This document shows, piece by piece, positions 12,790 to 20,909 of a stretch of 20,909 nucleotides of DNA. How positions within the stretch are numbered: the stretch's first letter is position 1; each line of letters starts with the position of its first letter. A program made the translations under genes and the position numbers. Source of the DNA: Porphyromonadaceae bacterium UBA7042 (GTDB lineage: Bacteria; Bacteroidota; Bacteroidia; Bacteroidales; Muribaculaceae); contig DLAR01000047.1 in NCBI GenBank assembly GCA_002494015.1, positions 11,065-31,973 of the forward strand, given 5' to 3'. The notes beneath the pieces are model-generated. The model was not told where the DNA came from and ran no database searches. It saw only the letters and a program-made list of their open reading frames with translations.

Positions 12790-15641
12790 AAGAAAAAGTA
12801 TCTGAATCTCAAGCCGCCACAGCCGAAAACTCGCTGTCGGTTCTCGGGGCAAGGGTACACAACCTGAAAAATATAGATGTCGACATCCCCCATAACTCCC
12901 TGACCGTTATAACCGGCCTCAGCGGGAGCGGGAAATCGTCACTCGCATTTGACACAATATTTGCCGAAGGACAGCGGCGTTACATCGAGACATTCTCAGC
13001 ATACGCCCGCAACATGCTCGGCAACCTTGAGCGTCCCGATGTCGACAAAATCACCGGGCTGAGCCCGGTAATCGCCATCGAGCAGAAGACTATCAACCGC
13101 AACCCTCGAAGCACCATCGGCACCACGACCGAGATTTATGACTTTCTGCGACTGCTCTATGCCCGCGTGGGGACGGCTGTCAGCTATGTCACGGGAAGGG
13201 CGATGATAAAATATACCGAGGAACAGATTGTCAACCTCATCCTTGAAAAATATGACGGACACAAAATCTACATCCTCGCCCCGCTTGTAAAAAACCGCAA
13301 AGGGCACTACAAGGAGCTTTTCGAGACACTGCGCAAGAAAGGGTTCCTGACGGTGCGTGTCGACGGCGAACTGCGCGAGATAACACTCAACATGAAGGTT
13401 GACCGTTACAAGAACCATGACATCGAACTTGTCATCGACCGCCTGAAAGTGTCGCCTAAAGACTTGTCAAGGCTTGAATCGACTGTCTCTGACGCGCTCA
13501 GACAGGGCGGCAAAAACGTCATGATATATGACCTCGACCGTGACGAAACCGGCTATTTTTCGCAGACACTGATGGATGCCGAGAGCGGAATCTCCTACCG
13601 CGACCCGGCACCCCACAATTTCTCTTTCAATTCCCCGCTGGGAGCTTGTCCGTGCTGCAAGGGGCTCGGATATGTCAACATCATAGACCGAGACAAGGTG
13701 ATTCCGGATGACAAACTGTCAATATATTCCGGCGGAATTATCCCGCTCGGGAAATACCGGGACCAGATGATTTTCCATCAGATTGACGCCATCTGCAAGA
13801 AATACGGCCACACAATCAAGACACCGATTCGCGACCTCGTCGACGAGGCGCTGAGCGATATCCTCAACGGCACCCCCGAGCGTATTGTTGTCAAAAACGA
13901 CACCCTCTCGACCTATAATTATTTCCAGACCTACGAGGGACTGCTGAAATATATCGAGATGCAGCAGAGCGACGAGGCCACTGCCGCTGCCCAGAAATGG
14001 AGCGCGGGATTTTTCTCCCGGGCAACGTGTCCCGAATGCAACGGTGACCGACTCAACAAGGAAGCGCGGCATTTCTTTATCGACGGGAAAAATATCGCCG
14101 ACCTGTGCCGCCTCGACATCAGCGACCTCTATGAATGGTCAACGACTATCGAAGACCGCATGTCGCCGACGCAGCGCATCATCGCCCACGAAATAATGAA
14201 AGAAATCCGCACCCGCGCACGATTCCTCGTAGACGTGGGCCTCGACTACCTGCAGCTAAACCGATCGTCGGCCACCCTGTCGGGTGGAGAAAGCCAGCGC
14301 ATACGCCTTGCCACCCAGCTCGGCAGCCAGCTCGTCAATGTGCTCTACATTCTCGACGAACCGAGCATCGGACTCCATCAGGCCGACAACGCACGGCTGA
14401 TAAACTCGCTCAAGAATCTGCGTGACGCGTCCAATTCAATCATCGTCGTGGAACATGACAAAGAAATGATGCTCGAAGCCGACCACATCGTCGATATCGG
14501 CCCCAAGGCAGGGCGCAAAGGGGGCGAAGTGGTATTTTCGGGCACGCCGGACGAGATGCTTAACACCTCCACGCTCACGGCCCAGTATCTAAACGGGAAA
14601 CGCGCTATCGAGATACCAAAGACACGGCGCAAGGGGAACGGCAAAAAACTGGTAATCAAGGGGGCGACCGGACACAACCTGCGCAACGTGGACCTGACAT
14701 TGCCCTTGGGAACCCTCATCTGCGTCGCCGGCGTGTCGGGCAGCGGGAAATCCTCGCTTGTCAACGGCACGCTGCAACCGATTCTGAGTCAGAAATTCTA
14801 CCGCAGCCACACCGACCCTCTCCCATATAAGTCAATCGAAGGACTCGAAAACATCGACAAGGTGGTGACTGTCGACCAATCGCCGCTCGGCAAATCTCCC
14901 CGTTCCAATCCGGCAACCTACACCGGAGTGTTCACGGCCATTCGCGACCTTTACGCGTCACTTTCCGAGGCAAAGATACGCGGCTACCGTCCCGGTCGCT
15001 TTTCATTCAACGTGTCGGGAGGCCGGTGTGAGGCATGCAGCGGAAACGGCTACAAGACTATCGAGATGAATTTTCTCCCTGACGTGCTTGTGCCGTGCGA
15101 GGTGTGCGGCGGAAAACGTTACAACCGCGAGACACTGGAGGTGAGATTCAAGGGAAAATCCATAGCCGACGTTCTTGACATGACCATAAATCAAGCCGTG
15201 GAATTTTTCTCAGGCATCCCGTCAATCCTCAACAAAATTCAAGTACTTCAGGACATCGGCCTCGGTTACATTAAGTTAGGCCAGCCGTCATCAACTCTGT
15301 CAGGCGGCGAAAACCAGCGTGTCAAGCTCGCCACAGAGCTGTCAAAGCGCGACACCGGCAACACCCTCTTTATACTTGACGAACCCACGACGGGTCTTCA
15401 CTTCGAGGACATCAACGTGCTGCTCGGAGTCCTGAACCGCCTCGTCGACAAAGGGAACACCGTGCTGGTCATCGAGCATAACCTCGACGTGGTGAAATGT
15501 GCCGACCTCGTCATCGACATGGGGCCCGGCGGAGGAAAAAACGGCGGCAAAATAATTGCCCAAGGCACACCCGAAAAAATAGCCACGGGCAATTCTCCCA
15601 CCGCCCGCTTTATAAAGGAGGAACTCGCCCTGAAAAAATAA
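12786..15641 (+). CDS. uvrA: Excinuclease ABC subunit A
   Basis: UvrA is the damage-sensing ATPase of nucleotide excision repair and loads UvrB. The protein has 951 residues from the ATG at 12786; an in-frame ATG at 12774 would add MDCK. I chose 12786 because it forms the usual 4-base ATGA overlap with the transglycosylase stop. Two ABC modules are present: Walker A GLSGSGKSS (44-52) and GVSGSGKSS, signatures LSGGESQRIRLA and LSGGENQRVKLA, and Walker B LDEPSIGLH and LDEPTTGLH. The second zinc finger is complete (CEACSGNGY then CEVCGGKRY). In the first, CPCC at 288-291 is kept, but the preceding CxxC pair is replaced by D264 and S267. CPECNG lies further on. Such proteins are normally induced by DNA damage, but no operator is visible here. 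Confidence 0.95.
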   Translation: MKEKVSESQAATAENSLSVLGARVHNLKNIDVDIPHNSLTVITGLSGSGKSSLAFDTIFAEGQRRYIETFSAYARNMLGNLERPDVDKITGLSPVIAIEQKTINRNPRSTIGTTTEIYDFLRLLYARVGTAVSYVTGRAMIKYTEEQIVNLILEKYDGHKIYILAPLVKNRKGHYKELFETLRKKGFLTVRVDGELREITLNMKVDRYKNHDIELVIDRLKVSPKDLSRLESTVSDALRQGGKNVMIYDLDRDETGYFSQTLMDAESGISYRDPAPHNFSFNSPLGACPCCKGLGYVNIIDRDKVIPDDKLSIYSGGIIPLGKYRDQMIFHQIDAICKKYGHTIKTPIRDLVDEALSDILNGTPERIVVKNDTLSTYNYFQTYEGLLKYIEMQQSDEATAAAQKWSAGFFSRATCPECNGDRLNKEARHFFIDGKNIADLCRLDISDLYEWSTTIEDRMSPTQRIIAHEIMKEIRTRARFLVDVGLDYLQLNRSSATLSGGESQRIRLATQLGSQLVNVLYILDEPSIGLHQADNARLINSLKNLRDASNSIIVVEHDKEMMLEADHIVDIGPKAGRKGGEVVFSGTPDEMLNTSTLTAQYLNGKRAIEIPKTRRKGNGKKLVIKGATGHNLRNVDLTLPLGTLICVAGVSGSGKSSLVNGTLQPILSQKFYRSHTDPLPYKSIEGLENIDKVVTVDQSPLGKSPRSNPATYTGVFTAIRDLYASLSEAKIRGYRPGRFSFNVSGGRCEACSGNGYKTIEMNFLPDVLVPCEVCGGKRYNRETLEVRFKGKSIADVLDMTINQAVEFFSGIPSILNKIQVLQDIGLGYIKLGQPSSTLSGGENQRVKLATELSKRDTGNTLFILDEPTTGLHFEDINVLLGVLNRLVDKGNTVLVIEHNLDVVKCADLVIDMGPGGGKNGGKIIAQGTPEKIATGNSPTARFIKEELALKK

Positions 15642-15676
15642 TGCCGTTCAGTGGTGACGTTACCGTTTTTTATATG

Positions 15677-15684
15677 TAAATTTG
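15677..15684 (+). promoter_or_regulatory. -7 element immediately before holB
   Basis: TAAATTTG is an exact -7 match ending 4 bases before the ATG at 15689. The predicted start falls at 15688-15690, so the message would be nearly leaderless. The -33 position (about 15653-15656) reads GGTG, a weak match. It lies in the 47-base gap after uvrA. Confidence 0.5.
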
Positions 15685-15688
15685 TGAT

Positions 15689-16816
15689 ATGAAATTCAGT
15701 GACGTTCCCTCTCATGACAATATAAAAACGCGCCTGCGTGACATGGTGTCAGACGGGCGCATTCCTCATGCAATCCTTCTTCACGGCCCTGCCGGAATAG
15801 GGAAAATGGCTCTTGCACGGGCATTTGCGCAATATCTCCACTGCGAGCATCCCACTCCCGGCGGGGATGCCTGCGGGGTGTGCCCCTCGTGCCGTCAGCA
15901 CGAATCGTTCAACCATGTCGACACCCTGTATGTCTTCCCCGTGGTCAAGACCGACAAAATCAAAGCCCCGATTTCTGACGACTATCTTGCCGAGTTCAAG
16001 CAGTTCGCCACATCAGACATGTTCATGGATTTCGAAAAATGGACCGCGACATTTGACAAAAAAAACGCGCAGCCGGTCATCTACGTCTCGGAAAGCGAGG
16101 CTCTTGAACGCCGTCTTAGTGTCACAACGACAGCATCGCGCTATAAAATCGTGCTGGTCTGGATGCCCGAAAAAATGAACGAGCAGACTGCCAACAAGCT
16201 GCTCAAGCTTATCGAGGAACCTTTCAGCGATACCATTTTCATCCTTGTCTCCAACGATGCATCAGCGATTCTGCCTACCATCTACTCCCGTTGCCGGCCG
16301 ATGGAAATACTGCGCCTGAGCGATGCCGCGGTGGCCGGCTTCCTGACCGAAAACCGAGGTGTCGACCCACAGGACGCAATGGCACTCGCCCACATCGCCA
16401 ACGGCAGTATCAGTGCCGCCCTGAGGGAAATGGACGCAACAAGGGTGTCACGCATGTTTTTCGACTTGTTCGTCGGATTGATGAGAAAAGCCTATCAGCG
16501 CAACGTCAAGGAGTTAAAAGAATGGAGTTCCGATGTCACTGCCCTCGGCCGTGAACAAGAAATAAAATTCTACGATTACTGCCAGAGGCTCATTCGTGAA
16601 AATTTCATATACAACTTCGGCATTCCATCCCTGAACTACCTGAATACTGCCGAGCAACAGTTCAGCAAAAACTTCGCCCGCTTCATTACCGAGCGGAATG
16701 CCGAGACGCTTATCCGCGTCATGAACGAGGCCGCGACCGACATTGCGGGAAATGCGAATGGCAAAGTAGTAAACTTTGACCTTGCAATCAAGATTATCAT
16801 GCTGTTGAAACCATGA
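15689..16816 (+). CDS. holB: DNA polymerase III subunit delta'
   Basis: Delta' is part of the clamp loader that opens the beta sliding clamp for DNA replication. The AAA+ fold begins with HGPAGIGKMALA (P-loop at 33-40). Next comes the clamp-loader zinc module with Cys at 52, 62, 65 and 68, close to the C50/C59/C62/C65 pattern of E. coli delta'. The SRC motif (200-202, in IYSRCRPMEIL) supplies the arginine finger to the neighbouring subunit. EQTANKLLKLIEEP is the typical helix before it. The 375 residues are normal for the phylum. It overlaps the next gene by 4 bases (ATGA), and hemW follows, so the three genes form an operon. Confidence 0.93.
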   Translation: MKFSDVPSHDNIKTRLRDMVSDGRIPHAILLHGPAGIGKMALARAFAQYLHCEHPTPGGDACGVCPSCRQHESFNHVDTLYVFPVVKTDKIKAPISDDYLAEFKQFATSDMFMDFEKWTATFDKKNAQPVIYVSESEALERRLSVTTTASRYKIVLVWMPEKMNEQTANKLLKLIEEPFSDTIFILVSNDASAILPTIYSRCRPMEILRLSDAAVAGFLTENRGVDPQDAMALAHIANGSISAALREMDATRVSRMFFDLFVGLMRKAYQRNVKELKEWSSDVTALGREQEIKFYDYCQRLIRENFIYNFGIPSLNYLNTAEQQFSKNFARFITERNAETLIRVMNEAATDIAGNANGKVVNFDLAIKIIMLLKP

Positions 16817-19785
16817 GCAATAATACCACCCCTTGCCACAGGCCCTTTCTCTCCCGCGTGGCCGACGTGTATCTCAATCAAGAGCGGGACAACCTGATCG
16901 ACTACTGTTTCGTGTTTCCCAACAAGCGTAGCGGCGTGTTTTTCCGTCATTATCTCGCAAAGTCCCTTGACGGGAGTCGGCTTGTCATGCCGGGAATCAT
17001 GACAATCAGCGAGATGACAGCTGACTTTTCGGACATGGTAGAGGCTACCCGTTTCGAGCAGCTGTTCATCCTCTACAACGAGTACCGAAAGCTGAGCGAC
17101 GACGTGCCTACATTTGACCAGTTTCTGTTCTGGGGCGACATGCTGCTTAGCGACTTCAACGACGTAGACCGATACCTTGTCGACCCGCATCAGCTTTTTG
17201 TCAATGTCAAGCGGCTGCGCGAAATCAACTCGACCTATCTTACCGAAGACCAGCTTGACGTTATCCGCCGTTACTGGGGAGAAAACCGCGCCGAGCAGGA
17301 CATCGACCGTTTCTGGTCTCATATCCGCCACGATGCCGCCGAAGGTGACGTGCAGGGGAAATTTCTCAAGCTGTGGGAAGTTCTCGACCCATTGTTTTTC
17401 AATTTCAAAAAACAGCTTGAGAAACATGGACTGTGTACTCAGGGAATGTATTCGCGCAACGCCGTGGAACGGCTGCGCTCGATGCCTTCGGGAGAGTTGC
17501 CGTTCAAGCGTTACATTTTTGTCGGGTTCAACGTCCTGTCAATTTCTGAAATAAAGATTTTCGAGCTGCTTAAAGTGCGCGGAATAGCTGATTTCTACTG
17601 GGATTTCAATTCTCCGGCCTACGCGCTCAGAGGGAACAAGGCGGTGAGGTTTCTCGAAAACAACGTGCGGGAATTCCCGTCGCTCTACGACATCGGTGAA
17701 GAACCGATTACAGAGTTCCCGCGCATCACCATTACCGGCGTGCCGTCACGCATAGGCATGGTAAAAGCGGCCGGGAATGTTCTTGCCCAATGGGTTAAAG
17801 GCAACGAGATTGCCAATCCGGCCAATGCGATAGATACTGCCGTAGTGCTGCCCGAGGAAAATCTTTTTATCCCTATGATTCACTCGGTTCCCGCCGAAAT
17901 CACGGCTATAAACGTGACGATGGGATTCCCGGTGCGCCACACCCCGATTGCATCCTTCGTAAGCAAGATAATCTCAATGCACATCCGCGCCCGTGTCATC
18001 AAGGGGAGCGACGTGCTGTATTATTATGAGGATGTGCGCGAGATAATCACCCATCCTATCCTCCGCGCTATCGCCCCGACAGAGTGCGACGAAATTCTTG
18101 CCGCAATGACTGAAAAACGTCTCTACAACATCTCGGCAGCAATGCTGGCCGACAAATGGCCCGCGACAAGCTACATATTCGCCCCGGTACTGAATCAGAA
18201 CGACATGGAGGAGGTATATGCCTATTGCCACATGCTCGTCACTTCCCTGCTCGACGCGGTCAAAGCGCATCGCGATGATAAAATCGAGGTGTATTTCATG
18301 CAGGGCTATCTTGCCGCCCTTGAAGAACTGAAACAGGCGTGTGACACATGGGGTATCTCGATGAAAGAACTGACATTCTTCATCCTCCTTGAGCGGGCTG
18401 TCGCATCGGCCTCGATTAACTTTGCCGGCGAGCCGCTGAAAGGCCTGCAAGTCATGGGGGTGCTTGAAACCCGTGCACTTGACTTCGACAACATAATCAT
18501 GCTCTCGATGAACGAGCGCATTTTTCCGCGCAAGCACTACACACGATCCTTCATCCCCGACGCGCTGCGGCGCGGATTCGGCATGGCGACCGAAGATTTT
18601 CAGGAATCAATCTATGCCTACTACTTCTACCGCCTCATCGCAAGGGCACGAAACGTGTCGTTGTTTTATGACGCGCGCACTGTAGGCGGAAAAAGCAGTG
18701 AGATTTCACGTTACCTTTCACAGCTTCTCTATCTGTTCCCCGATGCCAAGGCATCGCACCGTCTGGCGGCCTTTGACAACCCCGAGGTCAAGGAAATGCC
18801 CATCGTTGTGGCCAAAACGCCTGACATACTTAAACGACTGGATGCTTTCCGCTCGGAGGCAAGTGAAAAAAGGTATCTGTCGGCCTCGTCAATCAACAGC
18901 TACATTAACTGTCCGCTCAGTTTTTACCTGCAATATATCGAGGGGATAAATCTTGATGACGAGATTACCGATTACATGGACTCAAGCACCTATGGTACTA
19001 TCGTCCACCAAGTTGCCCAATGGCTGTATGAGCGCGAGGCCAAGGCCCGGAATGTAAAGGAATTGCTCGTTGATAAAAAACTGCTCGACAAATGGCTTGA
19101 CAACCGCCAGCCGCTCGACTCGCTCGTCATCGAGTCGGTCAACCTTAACTATAACAAACTCGGGGAAGGGAACTTGACACCGCTAACCGGCGAGGCTCAT
19201 ATTTTGGCCGACATAATCAAGATTTTTATTCGCAAAATGCTCGAAGAAGATAAAAAGTTTTTACCGTTTATCTTCATGAAAGGCGAGGAACTGATTATTG
19301 ACACAATGACCATAACGCCGGACCTGACGGTGAACATCAAGCAGTATATCGACCGGGTCGACCGTGTGAAGCTAAACGACCCGAACGGAAGTGTCATACG
19401 CCTTATTGACTACAAGACAGGCGGTGACAAAATAGTATTTACCAATATCAACCAATTATTTGACAACCAAATTACAGATCGACGCAAGGCTGTGCTGCAA
19501 TTGTTGTTCTACTGCAACGCCTATGCAAAAAAACACAATTACAAAGGCCCCATCCAACCCATCATATACCTGTTTAAGACAATATCGACCCAAGGCATAA
19601 CCCCGATAAAATATAATAAAAAAGAATTGTTGAATTATCTTGACGGAGACTTGAACAATGAGTTTATGAGCCGTTTCAAAGAAACCGTTGCCGAGATGTT
19701 CAACCCGGAAGTTCCGTTTGTGCAAGCTCCTGACGATCATTCATGCCAGTTCTGCAACTTCAAGGCTATATGCGGGAGAGAATGA
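16813..19785 (+). CDS. AddB-like PD-(D/E)XK nuclease with 4Fe-4S cysteines
   Basis: This 990-residue protein resembles the AddB subunit of AddAB helicase-nucleases, which process double-strand breaks for RecA. The N-terminus (VFPNKRSGVFFR, about 34-45) lacks a GxxxxGK[ST] Walker A loop, so this helicase-like half should not hydrolyse ATP. VLETRALDFDNIIMLSMNERIFP near 550 is the conserved helicase-fold motif. The C-terminal RecB-type nuclease has GTIVHQ (His), YIDRVDRVK (Asp) and IDYKTG (D866, K868). Four cysteines, C700 (INCPLSF) and C978, C981, C987, match an iron-sulfur staple. Its partner AddA is not in the window. It overlaps holB by 4 bases. The exact family role is inferred. Confidence 0.85.
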   Translation: MSNNTTPCHRPFLSRVADVYLNQERDNLIDYCFVFPNKRSGVFFRHYLAKSLDGSRLVMPGIMTISEMTADFSDMVEATRFEQLFILYNEYRKLSDDVPTFDQFLFWGDMLLSDFNDVDRYLVDPHQLFVNVKRLREINSTYLTEDQLDVIRRYWGENRAEQDIDRFWSHIRHDAAEGDVQGKFLKLWEVLDPLFFNFKKQLEKHGLCTQGMYSRNAVERLRSMPSGELPFKRYIFVGFNVLSISEIKIFELLKVRGIADFYWDFNSPAYALRGNKAVRFLENNVREFPSLYDIGEEPITEFPRITITGVPSRIGMVKAAGNVLAQWVKGNEIANPANAIDTAVVLPEENLFIPMIHSVPAEITAINVTMGFPVRHTPIASFVSKIISMHIRARVIKGSDVLYYYEDVREIITHPILRAIAPTECDEILAAMTEKRLYNISAAMLADKWPATSYIFAPVLNQNDMEEVYAYCHMLVTSLLDAVKAHRDDKIEVYFMQGYLAALEELKQACDTWGISMKELTFFILLERAVASASINFAGEPLKGLQVMGVLETRALDFDNIIMLSMNERIFPRKHYTRSFIPDALRRGFGMATEDFQESIYAYYFYRLIARARNVSLFYDARTVGGKSSEISRYLSQLLYLFPDAKASHRLAAFDNPEVKEMPIVVAKTPDILKRLDAFRSEASEKRYLSASSINSYINCPLSFYLQYIEGINLDDEITDYMDSSTYGTIVHQVAQWLYEREAKARNVKELLVDKKLLDKWLDNRQPLDSLVIESVNLNYNKLGEGNLTPLTGEAHILADIIKIFIRKMLEEDKKFLPFIFMKGEELIIDTMTITPDLTVNIKQYIDRVDRVKLNDPNGSVIRLIDYKTGGDKIVFTNINQLFDNQITDRRKAVLQLLFYCNAYAKKHNYKGPIQPIIYLFKTISTQGITPIKYNKKELLNYLDGDLNNEFMSRFKETVAEMFNPEVPFVQAPDDHSCQFCNFKAICGRE

Positions 19786-19797
19786 GAAAATACTGAT

Positions 19798-20901
19798 ATG
19801 GCGGGACTATATATCCACATACCTTTTTGTCACTCAAAGTGTGCCTATTGCGACTTTTTCTCTACGCCAAGGCACTCTGACACCGAAGCTTATATCGATG
19901 CAGTTATCAGCGAATGGCATCACCGGCGCGATGCTCTTAACGAGACGGTCGAGACCATATATATCGGCGGCGGCACACCTTCGATTCTTCCGGTCAAGGT
20001 TCTTGACCGCCTCATTGCCGAATTGCCGGAAAATGCAACCGAGTTTACTATAGAGGCCAATCCCGAGGATGTCACTGACGACTGGTGTCATTACATCGCA
20101 TCAACACCGGTCAACCGCGTGTCAATGGGGATTCAGTCGTTCAACAATACCGAGCTGCATACTGTCGGCCGCAGACACACGGCCGAGGATGCATTGAAGG
20201 CAATCGACCGGCTGCGCTCGGCCGGGATAACCGAATTAAGCTGTGACCTGATTTACGGACTGCCGGGACAGACGCTTAAATCATGGCAGCAATCTCTTGA
20301 CCTTCTGATTGACTTGAGGCCCCCGCATCTGTCATGCTACCTGTTGTCCTACGAGGAAGGGACGCGGCTGTGGGCGATGCGCGAAACCGGGAAAATCGTG
20401 GAGGCAAGCGAGGAACTGTCCATCGAGATGTACAACCACCTTATTGAAACAATTCACCACGCCGGTTACGTCCATTATGAGATTTCCAATTTTGCCCTTC
20501 CCGGCCACCATGCCCGTCACAACAGTTCCTACTGGCTTGACAAGCCATATATAGGGCTCGGAGTGTCAGCCCATTCGTTTGACGGCCGCAACCGAAGTTT
20601 TAACCCTCCCTCGATAAAAGATTATATTTCCCGTGGTGGAATCGGGACATCGATAATCGAAGAAGAAACCCTCGACGAGAGACTTAACGATTACATCATC
20701 ACCTCGCTGCGCACAGCACGCGGGTTGCATCTCGACGAAGCCACCGAGCGATTCGGCAAAACAGCCGCAGACCATATAACAGCAACGTCACGCCCCCACG
20801 TTAAGAGGGGCAACATGGCCTTGCACGACAATACTCTCACCATCCCCGAGTCACAATGGCTCGTCAGCGACCGCATAATGACTGACTTGATGAAGGTGTG
20901 A
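19798..20901 (+). CDS. hemW: HemW-like radical SAM heme chaperone
   Basis: HemW binds a 4Fe-4S cluster and heme and is thought to deliver heme to respiratory proteins; it was long annotated as oxygen-independent coproporphyrinogen III oxidase. The radical-SAM motif is C11, C15, C18 in IPFCHSKCAYCDF. GGGTPSIL (about 61-68) and EANPEDVT follow, and MGIQSFN and CDLIYGLPGQT are family motifs. RHNSSYWLDKPYIGLG contains the HNxxYW signature of HemW. There is no extra cysteine directly after the CxxxCxxC, which fits HemW rather than HemN. The 367 residues are near full length. It begins 12 bases after the nuclease stop codon, in the same operon as holB. Only 8 bases follow the stop codon in this window. 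Confidence 0.93.
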   Translation: MAGLYIHIPFCHSKCAYCDFFSTPRHSDTEAYIDAVISEWHHRRDALNETVETIYIGGGTPSILPVKVLDRLIAELPENATEFTIEANPEDVTDDWCHYIASTPVNRVSMGIQSFNNTELHTVGRRHTAEDALKAIDRLRSAGITELSCDLIYGLPGQTLKSWQQSLDLLIDLRPPHLSCYLLSYEEGTRLWAMRETGKIVEASEELSIEMYNHLIETIHHAGYVHYEISNFALPGHHARHNSSYWLDKPYIGLGVSAHSFDGRNRSFNPPSIKDYISRGGIGTSIIEEETLDERLNDYIITSLRTARGLHLDEATERFGKTAADHITATSRPHVKRGNMALHDNTLTIPESQWLVSDRIMTDLMKV

Positions 20902-20909
20902 AAAAACGG

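Noticed and set aside
16636..17427. 263-residue minus-strand open frame across the holB/nuclease junction
   Set aside because: It is antisense to two conserved genes that overlap by 4 bases, and no motif is visible.

Overview
The window looks like chromosome from a member of the order Bacteroidales, most likely Muribaculaceae-like; the family is inference. The evidence is: seven exact TAnnTTTG (-7) promoter elements upstream of genes, no clear Shine-Dalgarno sequences, a T9SS/gliding-motility C-terminal sorting domain, an OprO/OprP-type porin, an AddB-like nuclease and a glutaminyl-tRNA synthetase typical of the phylum. Coding density is high. The longest gap is about 213 bases (1125-1337), so no gene-free stretch exceeds 300 bases. 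I see no tRNA, rRNA, CRISPR array, transposase or phage gene.

Left part (1-4850): a phosphate-selective-type porin sits between two 20-base inverted repeats (18/20 matching) and has a good promoter. Next come phosphoglycerate kinase (pgk), with a strong promoter and terminator, and a small secreted TPR protein. A DUF695 protein on the minus strand is convergent with the TPR gene across a palindromic terminator. It is divergent from lgt (lipoprotein diacylglyceryl transferase), and the two candidate promoters are interleaved.

Middle (4850-10450): glnS is followed by a 61-base palindromic element of REP type and then a 511-residue cytoplasmic TPR protein of unknown role. On the minus strand, rsmG and a metallo-beta-lactamase-fold hydrolase form a translationally coupled pair whose end overlaps the TPR gene. 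A CvfB/YitL-like S1-domain RNA-binding protein is divergent from rsmG.

Right part (10450-20909), all plus strand: a secreted protein with a gliding-motility/T9SS type B C-terminal domain, a lipoprotein lytic transglycosylase, uvrA (4-base overlap), then holB (DNA polymerase III delta'), an AddB-like PD-(D/E)XK nuclease (4-base overlap) and hemW (12-base gap). The grouping mixes envelope remodelling with DNA repair and replication. Most genes are housekeeping. I find no convincing new multi-gene system. The best leads are the inverted repeats around the porin, the REP-like palindrome, two promoters placed so close to the ATG that the mRNAs may be leaderless, and the sorting-domain/transglycosylase pair.
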